A stretch of 64,000 bases of DNA, from positions 1,364,001 through 1,428,000 of the forward strand of contig NZ_JAJNOD010000001.1 of the NCBI RefSeq assembly GCF_021044885.1, in the 5' to 3' direction. The notes below the pieces were generated by a model, which ran no database searches, was not told where the DNA came from, and saw only the letters and a program-made list of their open reading frames with translations. The stretch comes from Microbacterium nymphoidis. GTDB lineage: Bacteria > Actinomycetota > Actinomycetes > Actinomycetales > Microbacteriaceae. Positions 1 through 7,629 of this stretch are shown one piece after another. The position numbers and the translations under genes are program-made. Position 1 is the stretch's first letter. Every line of letters starts with the position of its first letter.

Positions 1-293
1 CCACCGCGCGTCTGCAGGTGCACCCCACGAGTGTCACGAACACGGTCGACCGCCTGGCCAAGGCCGGCCTCCTCCGTCGCCTGCCACACCCGATCGACGG
101 CCGCGCCGCCGTGCTCGAACTCACCGATCCCGGACGCGACCTGGTGGATGAGGCCACCGTCGCACTCAACGCGGTGTTCGAGAACATCGGGCTGGACGAC
201 GCCGACGTCACGGAGCTCGTGAGCATCGTCGCGCGCCTGCGCAAATCGGCGGGCGACTTCCGCGATCCCGCCCCGGTTCCCGATCCGCTCTGA
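1..293 (+). CDS. MarR family transcriptional regulator, C-terminal part
   Basis: This is the 3' end of a gene that begins before the window; it reads in frame from base 3. The visible part starts inside a winged helix-turn-helix: a recognition helix (HPTSVTNTVDRLAKAGLLRR) followed by a wing (PHPIDGRAAVLELTDPGRDL), the classic MarR arrangement. A helical dimerisation tail ends at a TGA. MarR proteins are dimeric repressors released by small phenolic or acyl ligands. It converges on the valine catabolic operon, so it could act on that operon, but nothing in the sequence proves this. The ligand is unknown. Confidence 0.85.
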   Translation, partial: TARLQVHPTSVTNTVDRLAKAGLLRRLPHPIDGRAAVLELTDPGRDLVDEATVALNAVFENIGLDDADVTELVSIVARLRKSAGDFRDPAPVPDPL

Positions 294-511
294 TCCGCCT
301 CCCCGACTCGTCACCCTCCGCCCGGGCTCTGTCACCGTCCCCCTCCGTCTCGGTCTCAGAAGCTGTCGTTGCGCCGCCGTTCGACCACACTTCGTGAGAC
401 CAACACCCGCCTCGGTCTCAGAAACTGTCGTCGCATCGCCGCACGACCACACTTCGTGAGACCGACGCACGCCTCGGTCTCAGGAAAAGGTGACCTGCCG
501 CCGACCGGCGG
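294..511. other. Gene-free convergent gap carrying tandem palindromes
   Basis: A gap of 218 bases between the 3' end of the MarR gene and the 3' end of the leftward enoyl-CoA hydratase. It contains no credible gene; its second half is filled by the 62-bp tandem repeats listed separately. Confidence 0.6.
349..482. repeat. 62-bp tandem repeat, each unit a 50-bp palindrome (GGTCTCA...TGAGACC)
   Basis: Two full units start at 349 and 411 and a truncated third at 473, giving an exact 62-bp period. Each full unit contains GGTCTCA (352-358 and 414-420) and its reverse complement TGAGACC (395-401 and 457-463), with partly matching inner arms, so each can fold as a 50-nt imperfect hairpin. The array lies between two convergent genes and could terminate transcription from both sides. 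Only two and a bit copies exist and there are no spacers or cas genes, so it is not a CRISPR. Confidence 0.8.
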
Positions 512-1288
512 TTACCGGTTCTCGAAGCGCGGGGCGCGCTTCTCGCGGAAGGCGGCCATGCCCTCCTTCTGATCCGCGGTGTCGAACAGCGCTGTGAACT
601 GCGCGGTCTCGAACGCGAGCCCCTGGCTGAGCGGTGTCTCCTGCACGGCACGCAGGGCCTGCTTCGCGGCGATCACCGACGGCAGCGACTTCGAGGCGAT
701 GGTCTCGCCGATCTGCTGCGCCACATCCGCCAGCTCGGCGGCGGGGACCACGCGCGAAACCAGACCTGCACGTTCGGCTTCGGAAGCATCCATGTTGCGC
801 CCGGTGAGCACGAGGTCCGCTGCCTTGTATGCGCCGATCGCACGGGTGAGCCGCTGGGTCCCGCCCATGCCGGGGATCACCCCCAGATTGATCTCCGGCT
901 GACCGAAGACGGCGGTGTCAGCGGCCAGGATGATGTCGCACATCATCGCCAGCTCGCATCCGCCCCCGAAGGCGAACCCGTTCACGGCAGCGATCACGGG
1001 CTTGCGCACCGCGGTGAGCCGGGACCACTCACCGAAGAAGCGACCCAGGCGCATGTCCAGTCCGCTGCGGTCCTCCATCTCCTTGATGTCGGCACCGGCG
1101 GCGAACGCACGACCGGCACCGGTGATGACGATGGCGCCGATCTCCGGATCCGCATCGAACTCCTCCGCGACGATGACCACCTCGTGCATCAGCTGCGTGT
1201 TCAGGGCGTTCAGCGCCTGCGGGCGGTTGAGGGTGATCCATCCGACGCTGCCACGGGTGTCGGCGATGATGGTCTCGAAGTCGGTCAT
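512..1288 (-). CDS. Enoyl-CoA hydratase (crotonase family), valine operon
   Basis: A 258-aa crotonase. Both catalytic glutamates are in place: E112 in [11 protein letters not shown] and E132 in [12 protein letters not shown], 20 residues apart as in mitochondrial short-chain hydratase. The oxyanion-hole segment [14 protein letters not shown] is at about residues 58-71. It adds water across a 2-enoyl-CoA; beside mmsA and mmsB the likely substrate is methacrylyl-CoA in valine breakdown. It is the last gene of the four-gene operon, 30 bp after mmsB. No 3-hydroxyisobutyryl-CoA hydrolase, which the pathway also needs, is seen here; it must lie elsewhere or be supplied by another crotonase. Confidence 0.92.
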   Translation of the reverse strand: MTDFETIIADTRGSVGWITLNRPQALNALNTQLMHEVVIVAEEFDADPEIGAIVITGAGRAFAAGADIKEMEDRSGLDMRLGRFFGEWSRLTAVRKPVIAAVNGFAFGGGCELAMMCDIILAADTAVFGQPEINLGVIPGMGGTQRLTRAIGAYKAADLVLTGRNMDASEAERAGLVSRVVPAAELADVAQQIGETIASKSLPSVIAAKQALRAVQETPLSQGLAFETAQFTALFDTADQKEGMAAFREKRAPRFENR

Positions 1289-1318
1289 GGCTGCCTCTCG
1301 TCTACTCGCGCGAGCGTG

Positions 1319-2230
1319 TCACTCGGCGCGCTGCGCCGCGGCGCTGGCGGATCGGATGGTCTCGATGATGCCCGAGAAGTCGCGTGCCGCGCCAGGGCCC
1401 TCGGCGTACCGGGCGTAGATCTCCTCCGCGTGCAGCCCCAGGGCGGCGCCGACTCCGGTCTCCTCGATCGCGTGGCGTGCGAGCCCGAGATCCTTCGCCA
1501 TCAACGTCCCTGCGAAGCCGGGCCGGTAGTCGCGGTTCGCGGGGCTGGTGGGAACGGGTCCGGGCACCGGGCAGTTCGTCGTGAGCGCCCAGCACTGACC
1601 GGACGCGTGAGACGCCACCTCGAACAGCGCATCGTGCGTGAGTCCGAGCTGCTCACCCAGGACGAAGGCCTCGGCCACCGCGATCTGCGTGATACCGAGG
1701 ATCATGTTGTTGCAGACCTTCGCCGCCTGCCCGAGCCCCGGCCCGCCGCAGTGGACGATGCGCGCGCCCATCGCCTCCAGCAGCGGGTGCGCGGCCGCGA
1801 AGTCCTCGTCGCTGCCACCCACCATGAAGGTGAGCGTGCCGTTCTCCGCGCCGACCACCCCACCGGACACCGGAGCATCGACGTTGCGCTGACCCGCCGC
1901 GAGCGCGAGGTCGTGCGCCTCGCGCGCCTCGCTCACCGCGATGGTGGAGCACTCGATGAACAGCGAGCCCGCCGGCGCCGCTGCCAGCAGCCCGTCGTCA
2001 CCCGAGAACGCGTCGATCACATGGCGTCCGCTCGGGAACATCGTGATGACCACCTCCGCGCCGCGCGCAGCGTCGGCACCCGACGCCGCCACCGTGATTC
2101 CGGCTGCCCGCGCCGCGTCGACCGCCGCCGGAACCACGTCGAACCCGACGAGCTCGTGTCCTGCCGCGACGAGGTTCTTCGCCATCGGCAGGCCCATGTG
2201 CCCGAGTCCCAGAAAAGCGATGCGCGTCAT
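1319..2230 (-). CDS. mmsB: 3-hydroxyisobutyrate dehydrogenase
   Basis: A 303-aa beta-hydroxyacid dehydrogenase that oxidises 3-hydroxyisobutyrate to methylmalonate semialdehyde with NAD+. The Rossmann motif GLGHMGLPMAKNL is at residues 8-20, the substrate-binding segment DAPVSGGVVGAENGTL at about 118-133, and the catalytic lysine at K171 in GQAAKVCNNM. The start ATG overlaps the stop of the acyl-CoA dehydrogenase gene (ATGA), so the two are translationally coupled. The product feeds mmsA, two genes upstream. Length and motifs are normal for the family. Confidence 0.95.
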   Translation of the reverse strand: MTRIAFLGLGHMGLPMAKNLVAAGHELVGFDVVPAAVDAARAAGITVAASGADAARGAEVVITMFPSGRHVIDAFSGDDGLLAAAPAGSLFIECSTIAVSEAREAHDLALAAGQRNVDAPVSGGVVGAENGTLTFMVGGSDEDFAAAHPLLEAMGARIVHCGGPGLGQAAKVCNNMILGITQIAVAEAFVLGEQLGLTHDALFEVASHASGQCWALTTNCPVPGPVPTSPANRDYRPGFAGTLMAKDLGLARHAIEETGVGAALGLHAEEIYARYAEGPGAARDFSGIIETIRSASAAAQRAE

Positions 2231-3387
2231 CGCCGGCCTCCCATCACCTCTCGGCCGACGATCACCCGCATGATCTCGTTGGTCCCCTCGAGGATCTGAT
2301 GCACACGCAGGTCGCGCACGACCTTCTCGATTCCGTAGTCCTGCAGATAGCCGTAGCCGCCATGCAGCTGGAGCGCCTCGTTGGCGATGCGGAAGCCCGC
2401 ATCGGTGGCGAATCGCTTGGCCATGGCGCAGCGCATGGCCACGTCCTCGGCCTCGTCGTCGATGGCGCGCGCCGCATCCTGCACCATCAGGCGCGCGGCG
2501 CGCAGCTCGGTCGCCATGTCCGCCACCGCGAACTGCACCGTGGGCTGGTCCGCGAGCGCCGCGCCGAACGTGAACCGCTCGTGCACGTACTGCACGGCGC
2601 GATCCAGCGCCCAGCGGGCGCCGCCGAGCGAGCAGGAGGCGATGTTCACGCGGCCACCGTTGAGGGCCTTCATCGCGATCCGGAAGCCGCCACCCTCCTC
2701 CCCCAGCAGGTTCTCGGCGGGAACGCGCACGGCGTCCAGCACCACCTGGCGGGTGGGCTGCGCCTTCCAGCCCATCTTCTTCTCGTTCGCGCCGAAGCTC
2801 AGCCCGGGGGCGTCCGCCGGCACGATGAAGGCGGAGATGCCACGGGACCCGAGGTCGCCCGTCCGCGCCATCACGATGTAGACGCCGGCGGCGCCGGCGC
2901 CGGAGATGAACTGCTTCACCCCGGTGAGCACCCAGTGATCGCCGTCGCGCACCGCACCGGTCGCGATGGCTGCGGCGTCGGATCCCGCGCCCGGCTCGGT
3001 GAGGCAGTACGCCCCGAAGATCTCCATGCCCGTCAGCCGTGGCAGCCACTGCTGACGCTGCTCCTCGGTCCCGTAGGAGTCGATCATCCAGCCGACCATG
3101 TTGTGGATGGAGATGTACGCGGCGATGGTGGGGTCGGCGTAGGCGATCTCCTCGAAGATCGCGGCCGCGTCCTCGCGGGAGAACCCGGCACCTCCGACGT
3201 CGTCGCCGATGTAGATCCCGCCGAGGCCCAGCTCTCCGCCGCGGTGCAGCGACTCGACGGGGAACTCGCCCGTGGAGTCCCGTTCCAGGGCGAACGGCGC
3301 GAGCTCGTGCTGGGCGTACTCGCGCACGGCATCGATGATCGCGGCGCGGTCTTCGGCGGTCGTCGTGGTGGTGGTGACGGTGCTCAT
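2227..3387 (-). CDS. Acyl-CoA dehydrogenase (isobutyryl-CoA dehydrogenase-like)
   Basis: A 386-aa FAD-dependent acyl-CoA dehydrogenase. It shows the first family signature (YCLTEPGAGSDAAAIATGA), the second (QLHGGYGYLQDYGIEKVVRD), and the catalytic base in ILEGTNEIMR (about E367, 20 residues from the end), the position used by short branched-chain enzymes. It probably oxidises isobutyryl-CoA to methacrylyl-CoA in the valine pathway; chain specificity is inferred from context. The start at 3387 is preceded by a GAGAGG ribosome site and lies 11 bp after the mmsA stop. The low-complexity N-terminus (STVTTTTTTAED) is a short unstructured lead. Confidence 0.93.
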   Translation of the reverse strand: MSTVTTTTTTAEDRAAIIDAVREYAQHELAPFALERDSTGEFPVESLHRGGELGLGGIYIGDDVGGAGFSREDAAAIFEEIAYADPTIAAYISIHNMVGWMIDSYGTEEQRQQWLPRLTGMEIFGAYCLTEPGAGSDAAAIATGAVRDGDHWVLTGVKQFISGAGAAGVYIVMARTGDLGSRGISAFIVPADAPGLSFGANEKKMGWKAQPTRQVVLDAVRVPAENLLGEEGGGFRIAMKALNGGRVNIASCSLGGARWALDRAVQYVHERFTFGAALADQPTVQFAVADMATELRAARLMVQDAARAIDDEAEDVAMRCAMAKRFATDAGFRIANEALQLHGGYGYLQDYGIEKVVRDLRVHQILEGTNEIMRVIVGREVMGGRR

Positions 3388-3398
3388 CGGCAGGCCTC

Positions 3399-4898
3399 TC
3401 AACTCATGGTCGGGATGACGAAGCTGGCTCCCTCGCGGATGCCCGAGGGCCAGCGGCTGGTGACGGTCTTGGTCTTCGTGTAGAAGCGGAAGGAGTCCGG
3501 GCCGTGCTGGTTCAGGTCGCCGAACATCGACTTCTTCCAGCCACCGAACGTGTGGTACGCGATGGGCACCGGGATCGGGACGTTCACGCCGACCATGCCC
3601 ACCTGCACCCGCGACGTGAAGTCGCGAGCGGTGTCGCCATCGCGCGTGAAGATCGAGACCCCGTTGCCGTACTCGTGATCGGAGGCCATCGCCAGCGCCG
3701 TCTCGTAGTCGTCGGCGCGAGCGATGATCAGCACGGGGCCGAAGACCTCCTCGCGGTAGATGGTCATGTCGGTGTTCACGCGGTCGAAGAGCGTGGGGCC
3801 GAGGTAGAAGCCGCTCTCGTATCCGGGCACCACGAGACCACGGCCATCCAGCAGGAGCTCCGCCCCCTCCTCGACCGCCTGCGCGATGTACCCGCTCACC
3901 CGGGCGACGGCATCCGCCGTGATCAGCGGCCCGTAGTCCATGCCCGGCTCCAGCGCGGGGCCGACGGTGAGTGCGCGGGCACGCTCGGTGAGCTTGACGG
4001 CGAGCGCGTCCGCGGTCTCCTGCCCGACCGGCACGGCGACCGAGATCGCCATGCAACGCTCCCCCGCCGATCCGTATCCGGCACCGATGAGGGCGTCCGC
4101 CACCTGGTCCAGGTCGGCGTCCGGCATCACGATCATGTGGTTCTTGGCGCCGCCGAAGCACTGCGAGCGCTTGCCCTGGTCGGCGGCGGTGGTGTGGATG
4201 TAGTGGGCGATGGGAGTGGACCCCACGAAGCCGACCGCCTGGATGCGGTCGTCGAACAGCAGCGCGTCGACCGCCTCCTTGTCGCCGTTGACCACGCTGA
4301 ACACGCCATCGGGAAGACCCGCCTCCGTGAACAGCTCCGCCAGTCGCAGCGGAACGGACGGGTCGCGCTCGCTGGGCTTGAGCACGAAGGCGTTGCCGCA
4401 GGCGAGGGCGGGCCCGGCCTGCCACAGCGGGATCATCGCGGGGAAGTTGAACGGCGTGATGCCGGCCACCACCCCCAGCGGCTGACGCATCGAGTAGACG
4501 TCGATGCCCCGCCCGGCGCCCGAGGTGTACTCGCCCTTCAGCAGGTGCGGCGCTCCGACGGCGAACTCCACGACCTCCACACCGCGCTGGATGTCGCCCT
4601 TCGCGTCATCCAGCGTCTTGCCGTGCTCGCTGGAGAGGAGCCGGGCGAGGTCGTCCCGGTCGCGTTCCACGAGGGCCAGGAATCGGGTGAGCACGCGGGC
4701 GCGGGCCTCGGGGTTCATCTCGCCCCAGATGCGCTGGCCGGCGACGGCGGCGTCGATCGCGGCGCGCACCTCGTCGCCGCTGGCGAGCGGCACCCGCGCC
4801 TGGACCTCGCCGGTGGAGGGATCGAACACGTCGCCGAACCGTCCCGATCGGCCCGCGGTGAGCTTTCCGCCCACGAAGTGCGACAGTTCCCTGACCAT
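3399..4898 (-). CDS. mmsA: CoA-acylating methylmalonate-semialdehyde dehydrogenase
   Basis: About 499 aa; an aldehyde dehydrogenase that converts methylmalonate semialdehyde to propionyl-CoA and CO2 with NAD+ and CoA. It shows the N-terminal binding segment FVGGKLTAGRSGRFGDVFDP, the NAD-binding GFVGSTPIAHYIH and the active-site cysteine in YGSAGERCMAISV, as in the MmsA/IolA branch. I chose the ATG at 4898 (MVRELSHFVGGK) because family members begin this way and GGGAAG and GTGG sequence lies upstream; an in-frame ATG at 4934 would add 12 residues but falls on the predicted transcription start. First gene of the valine operon; its product feeds the methylcitrate genes nearby. Confidence 0.93.
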   Translation of the reverse strand: MVRELSHFVGGKLTAGRSGRFGDVFDPSTGEVQARVPLASGDEVRAAIDAAVAGQRIWGEMNPEARARVLTRFLALVERDRDDLARLLSSEHGKTLDDAKGDIQRGVEVVEFAVGAPHLLKGEYTSGAGRGIDVYSMRQPLGVVAGITPFNFPAMIPLWQAGPALACGNAFVLKPSERDPSVPLRLAELFTEAGLPDGVFSVVNGDKEAVDALLFDDRIQAVGFVGSTPIAHYIHTTAADQGKRSQCFGGAKNHMIVMPDADLDQVADALIGAGYGSAGERCMAISVAVPVGQETADALAVKLTERARALTVGPALEPGMDYGPLITADAVARVSGYIAQAVEEGAELLLDGRGLVVPGYESGFYLGPTLFDRVNTDMTIYREEVFGPVLIIARADDYETALAMASDHEYGNGVSIFTRDGDTARDFTSRVQVGMVGVNVPIPVPIAYHTFGGWKKSMFGDLNQHGPDSFRFYTKTKTVTSRWPSGIREGASFVIPTMS

Positions 4899-4938
4899 GA
4901 TGACCACCACTTCCCGCGCCACCCTTGGCACCATGATC

Positions 4939-4976
4939 AGAATACCTGGATGTCCAAGTAAATCAATGGGCGTCCA
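4939..4976 (-). promoter_or_regulatory. Promoter of the valine operon with a twin operator-like repeat
   Basis: Read leftward, TTGATT (4961-4966) and TATTCT (4939-4944) make a -35/-10 pair with a 16-nt spacer ahead of mmsA. Two near-palindromes, TGGATGTCCA (4947-4956) and TGGGCGTCCA (4967-4976), are spaced exactly 20 bp; one sits in the spacer and the other directly upstream of the -35 box. This is a typical layout for a repressor site. The regulator is unknown; the MarR protein at the window start is one possible candidate. Confidence 0.6.
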
Positions 4977-4981
4977 ACCGT

Positions 4982-5040
4982 TTCATAGCGCGCACTTGGC
5001 TCCTATCCACCGCGGATAGGAGCCAAGTGCGCGCTATGAA
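4982..5040. repeat. 59-bp palindromic repeat, copy A (perfect)
   Basis: A perfect inverted repeat: arms of 27 bp (4982-5008 and 5014-5040) around a 5-nt loop, ending TTCATAGCGCGC / GCGCGCTATGAA. It lies just downstream of the leftward thiolase stop and upstream of the mmsA promoter, so it can act as the thiolase terminator. It is the best-preserved member of a family found at six places in this window, all 59 bp long. Confidence 0.9.
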
Positions 5041-5043
5041 GGG

Positions 5044-6222
5044 TTAAAGCCGCTCGATGATCGTGGCGTTGGCCATCCCGCCGCCCTCACACATGGTCTG
5101 CAGACCGTAGCGTCCGCCGGTGTGTTCGAGGTGCTCGACGAGCGTGCTGAGCAGGCGAGTCCCGCTCGAGCCCAGCGCGTGGCCCAGGGCGATGGCCCCG
5201 CCCCACGGGTTGAGCTTCGCAGGGTCGGCCCCCACAGCCTCCGCCCACGCGAGCGGGACGGAAGCGAAGGCCTCATTGACCTCGTACGCATCGATGTCGT
5301 CGATCCCCAGTCCGCAGCGCTCGAGGATGCGACGCGTGGCGGGGATCGGCCCGGTCAGCATCATCAGCGGGTCATCGCCCACCACGCTGAACGCGTGGAA
5401 ACGTGCCCGGGGACGCAGTCCGAGTTCCTCTGCGCGCTGCGCGCTCATGATGAGCGCCGCGGAGGCGCCGTCGGTGAGCGGCGAGGAGTTGCCCGCCGTG
5501 ATGTTCCAGCCGATCTCGGGGAAGCGGGCGGCCAGCGACTCCGTGTGGAAGGCGGGGCTGAGCTTCGCGAGACCCTCGGACGTGGTCCCCGCACGGATAG
5601 TCTCATCGCGGGAGACGGTCCCGGCATCGGTGTGCACCGGCAGCAGATCGGCGTCGAACAGACCAGCGTCCGCCGCGGCTGCCGCCCGCTCGTGCGACCG
5701 CGCGGCGTAGGCGTCGAGGTCACCACGCCCGAGGCCCCACTTCGCGGCGATCAGCTCGGCCGACACGCCCTGGTTCACCAGGCCCTCCGGGTAGCGCTCC
5801 TGGATCAGGGCCGCCTCTCCGCCCACGCCGGCCAGCGAGGACCCGAGCGGCACACGGCTCATCGACTCGACGCCGCCGGCGATCACGATGTCATAGGCCC
5901 CCGCGATCACCCCCTGAGCGGCGAAGTGCACCGCCTGCTGGCTCGATCCACACTGCCGGTCGATGGTGGCCGCCGGGACCGTCTCATCGAAGCCCGCAGC
6001 GAGCACAGACCGGCGGGCGATGTTGTAGGCCTGCTCCCCGACCTGGCTGACGCAGCCCAGCAGAACGTCGTCCACCTGCCGCGATTCCAGCCCGCTGCGT
6101 GTCAGCACCGCCTGCAGCACGGGTGCCATGAGGTCCACCGGGTGGATGCCGCTGAGCGCGCCGCCGGGCTTTCCGCGTCCGACCGGGGTGCGCACCACAT
6201 CGACGATGACCGCTTCGTTCAT
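5044..6222 (-). CDS. Thiolase (acetyl-CoA acyltransferase)
   Basis: A 392-aa type II thiolase. The acyl-accepting cysteine is C91 in TIDRQCGSSQQAVHF; the proton-transfer residues are H348 in GGAIALGHALGSSG and C378 in MCEGGGMANA; the VNEAFA motif is present. It performs thiolytic cleavage of 3-ketoacyl-CoA or the reverse condensation. It stands alone between the methylcitrate operon and the valine operon in the same orientation, bounded by palindromes on both sides, so it is probably its own unit. Chain length is not resolved by sequence; a role in branched-chain or fatty acyl-CoA degradation fits the neighbours. Confidence 0.94.
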   Translation of the reverse strand: MNEAVIVDVVRTPVGRGKPGGALSGIHPVDLMAPVLQAVLTRSGLESRQVDDVLLGCVSQVGEQAYNIARRSVLAAGFDETVPAATIDRQCGSSQQAVHFAAQGVIAGAYDIVIAGGVESMSRVPLGSSLAGVGGEAALIQERYPEGLVNQGVSAELIAAKWGLGRGDLDAYAARSHERAAAAADAGLFDADLLPVHTDAGTVSRDETIRAGTTSEGLAKLSPAFHTESLAARFPEIGWNITAGNSSPLTDGASAALIMSAQRAEELGLRPRARFHAFSVVGDDPLMMLTGPIPATRRILERCGLGIDDIDAYEVNEAFASVPLAWAEAVGADPAKLNPWGGAIALGHALGSSGTRLLSTLVEHLEHTGGRYGLQTMCEGGGMANATIIERL

Positions 6223-6239
6223 GATCTCCCTCTCCTCGC

Positions 6240-6308
6240 GCGAGACTTCCCTGTGCGGACGAGAATCGTCGCATTGCGGTGATTCTCGCCCACGTCCGGA
6301 CGTCTCGC
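6240..6308. terminator. Nested inverted repeat downstream of prpC
   Basis: The outer arms GCGAGAC (6240-6246) and GTCTCGC (6302-6308) enclose an inner hairpin GAGAATC (6261-6267) / GATTCTC (6281-6287) whose tip is CGCATTGCG. It occupies most of the gap between the leftward prpC stop (6312) and the thiolase start, so a terminator role for the prp operon is likely. There is no clear U-run, which is common in high-GC hosts. Confidence 0.55.
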
Positions 6309-6311
6309 GGA

Positions 6312-7493
6312 TTACTCGGCTTCGGCGGGGCGGTCCGCTGCGGCCATCTCGGCGTCGGTCGCGGTGTAGCCCGGGATGTGACGTTCCGGCTCGCCGACGT
6401 ACTCGGACAGCGGGCGGATGAGGGCGTTGGATCCCAGTTGCTCCATGATGTGAGCCGTCCAGCCCGTGACCCGCGCCGCCACGAACAGCGGCGTGAAGGT
6501 GAGGGTGTCGAAACCGATCAGGTCGTAGGCCGGTCCCGACGGGTAGTCGAGGTTCGGATAGATGCCCTTGCGGCTGACGAACTCCTCCTCCAGCCGGTCG
6601 TAGAGCGCGGCCACGTCGGGGCGGTCGTAGTGCTCGACCAGGGTGTCCAGCGCTGCCTTCATCGTGGGCACGCGCGAGTCGCCGCGCTTGTAGACGCGGT
6701 GCCCGAAACCCATGATCTTGCGCTTGGCTGCAAGCGCCTCATCGAGCCACGGGCCGACATTGTCCGCGGAGCCGATCTCCGTGAAGATGTGCAGCACGGC
6801 TTCGTTCGCACCGCCGTGCAGCGGCCCCTTGAGCGCACCGATCGCGCCCACCACGGCCGAATACAGATCCGACAGCGTCGAGGCGATCACCCGCGCGGTG
6901 AAGGTCGAGGCGTTGAAGGAGTGCTCCGCGTACAGCGTCATGGAGCGGTTGAACGCGTCCACCACCACCGGGTGCGCCTCCTCCCCGAAGGTCATCCAGA
7001 GGAAGTTGGCCGCGTAGTCGAGGTCGTTGCGCGGCGGGATGATCTCCTGACCGCGACGACGACGCTGCCCGTAGGCCACGATCGCCGGCAGCGCCGCGTA
7101 CAGGCGCACCGCCCGCCGGAGGTTCTCCTCCGGTGTCCCGGCCGCGTTCATCACGTCACCGGTGGCATCGAGCGCACCGATCACGGAGACCGCGGTGCGC
7201 ACCTCGTCCATCGGATGTGCGTCGGTGGGGAGCAGATCGATGGCCGCGCGGACTTCGGGCGACAGCGGGCGATGCGCTCGCTCGGTCGCCTGGAACTCGG
7301 CCAGCTGCTGCGCCGTGGGCAGCTCCCCGTGCCACAGCAGATACGCGACGGCCTCGAACGGCTGCGTAGTGGCCAGTTCCTGCACCGGATAGCCGCGGTA
7401 GAGCAGGCTGTTCGTCTCGGGGTTGACCTTGGAGATGCTCGTGACGTCTACCACGACGCCGGCGAGCCCCTTCTTGATGTCGATCTCGCTCAT
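6312..7493 (-). CDS. prpC: 2-methylcitrate synthase / citrate synthase-like
   Basis: A 393-aa citrate-synthase-fold enzyme that condenses propionyl-CoA with oxaloacetate. Visible motifs are the LLYRGYPVQEL substrate segment near residue 30, GGANEAVLH around the first catalytic histidine, GFGHRVYKRGDSR with the second, and a PNLDYPSG segment carrying the catalytic aspartate. The assignment as methylcitrate rather than citrate synthase rests on the prpD-prpB-prpC order. The start at 7493 has an AAGGGAG site about 10 nt upstream; an in-frame upstream ATG would add 20 poorly conserved residues. Confidence 0.93.
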   Translation of the reverse strand: MSEIDIKKGLAGVVVDVTSISKVNPETNSLLYRGYPVQELATTQPFEAVAYLLWHGELPTAQQLAEFQATERAHRPLSPEVRAAIDLLPTDAHPMDEVRTAVSVIGALDATGDVMNAAGTPEENLRRAVRLYAALPAIVAYGQRRRRGQEIIPPRNDLDYAANFLWMTFGEEAHPVVVDAFNRSMTLYAEHSFNASTFTARVIASTLSDLYSAVVGAIGALKGPLHGGANEAVLHIFTEIGSADNVGPWLDEALAAKRKIMGFGHRVYKRGDSRVPTMKAALDTLVEHYDRPDVAALYDRLEEEFVSRKGIYPNLDYPSGPAYDLIGFDTLTFTPLFVAARVTGWTAHIMEQLGSNALIRPLSEYVGEPERHIPGYTATDAEMAAADRPAEAE

Positions 7494-7629
7494 GTCGTCT
7501 CGCTCCCTTGCGTGAATCTCAGTCTGCCTTGCCCGCCGTCCCCCGCGAAACACCCCTGCACGTCCGAGACACCCCGCAACGCAGGGTTCCCGGCCGCGCG
7601 CGGGCGTCTCGCATGACGACGGAGGGAGG
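7494..7629. terminator. prpB-prpC gap with a CGAGAC/GTCTCG inverted repeat
   Basis: A 136-bp gap between the stop of prpB and the start of prpC. It holds an inverted repeat with outer arms CGAGAC (7565-7570) and GTCTCG (7606-7611) and a G/C-rich interior, resembling the element after prpC. As it lies inside the operon it may cause partial termination or mark transcript processing. A separate promoter for prpC is possible but I cannot point to one. Confidence 0.4.

Noticed and set aside
349..482. CRISPR-like array
   Set aside because: There are only two full units with no unique spacers, the repeat itself is the whole 62 bp, and there are no cas genes.
3504..4961. A 485-codon open frame on the plus strand opposite mmsA
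   Set aside because: It is rich in Arg/His/Gly/Val with no recognisable motif and lies entirely opposite a well-supported gene; long antisense frames are expected at this GC content. The same applies to those opposite prpD, the DUF4407 gene and rlmN.
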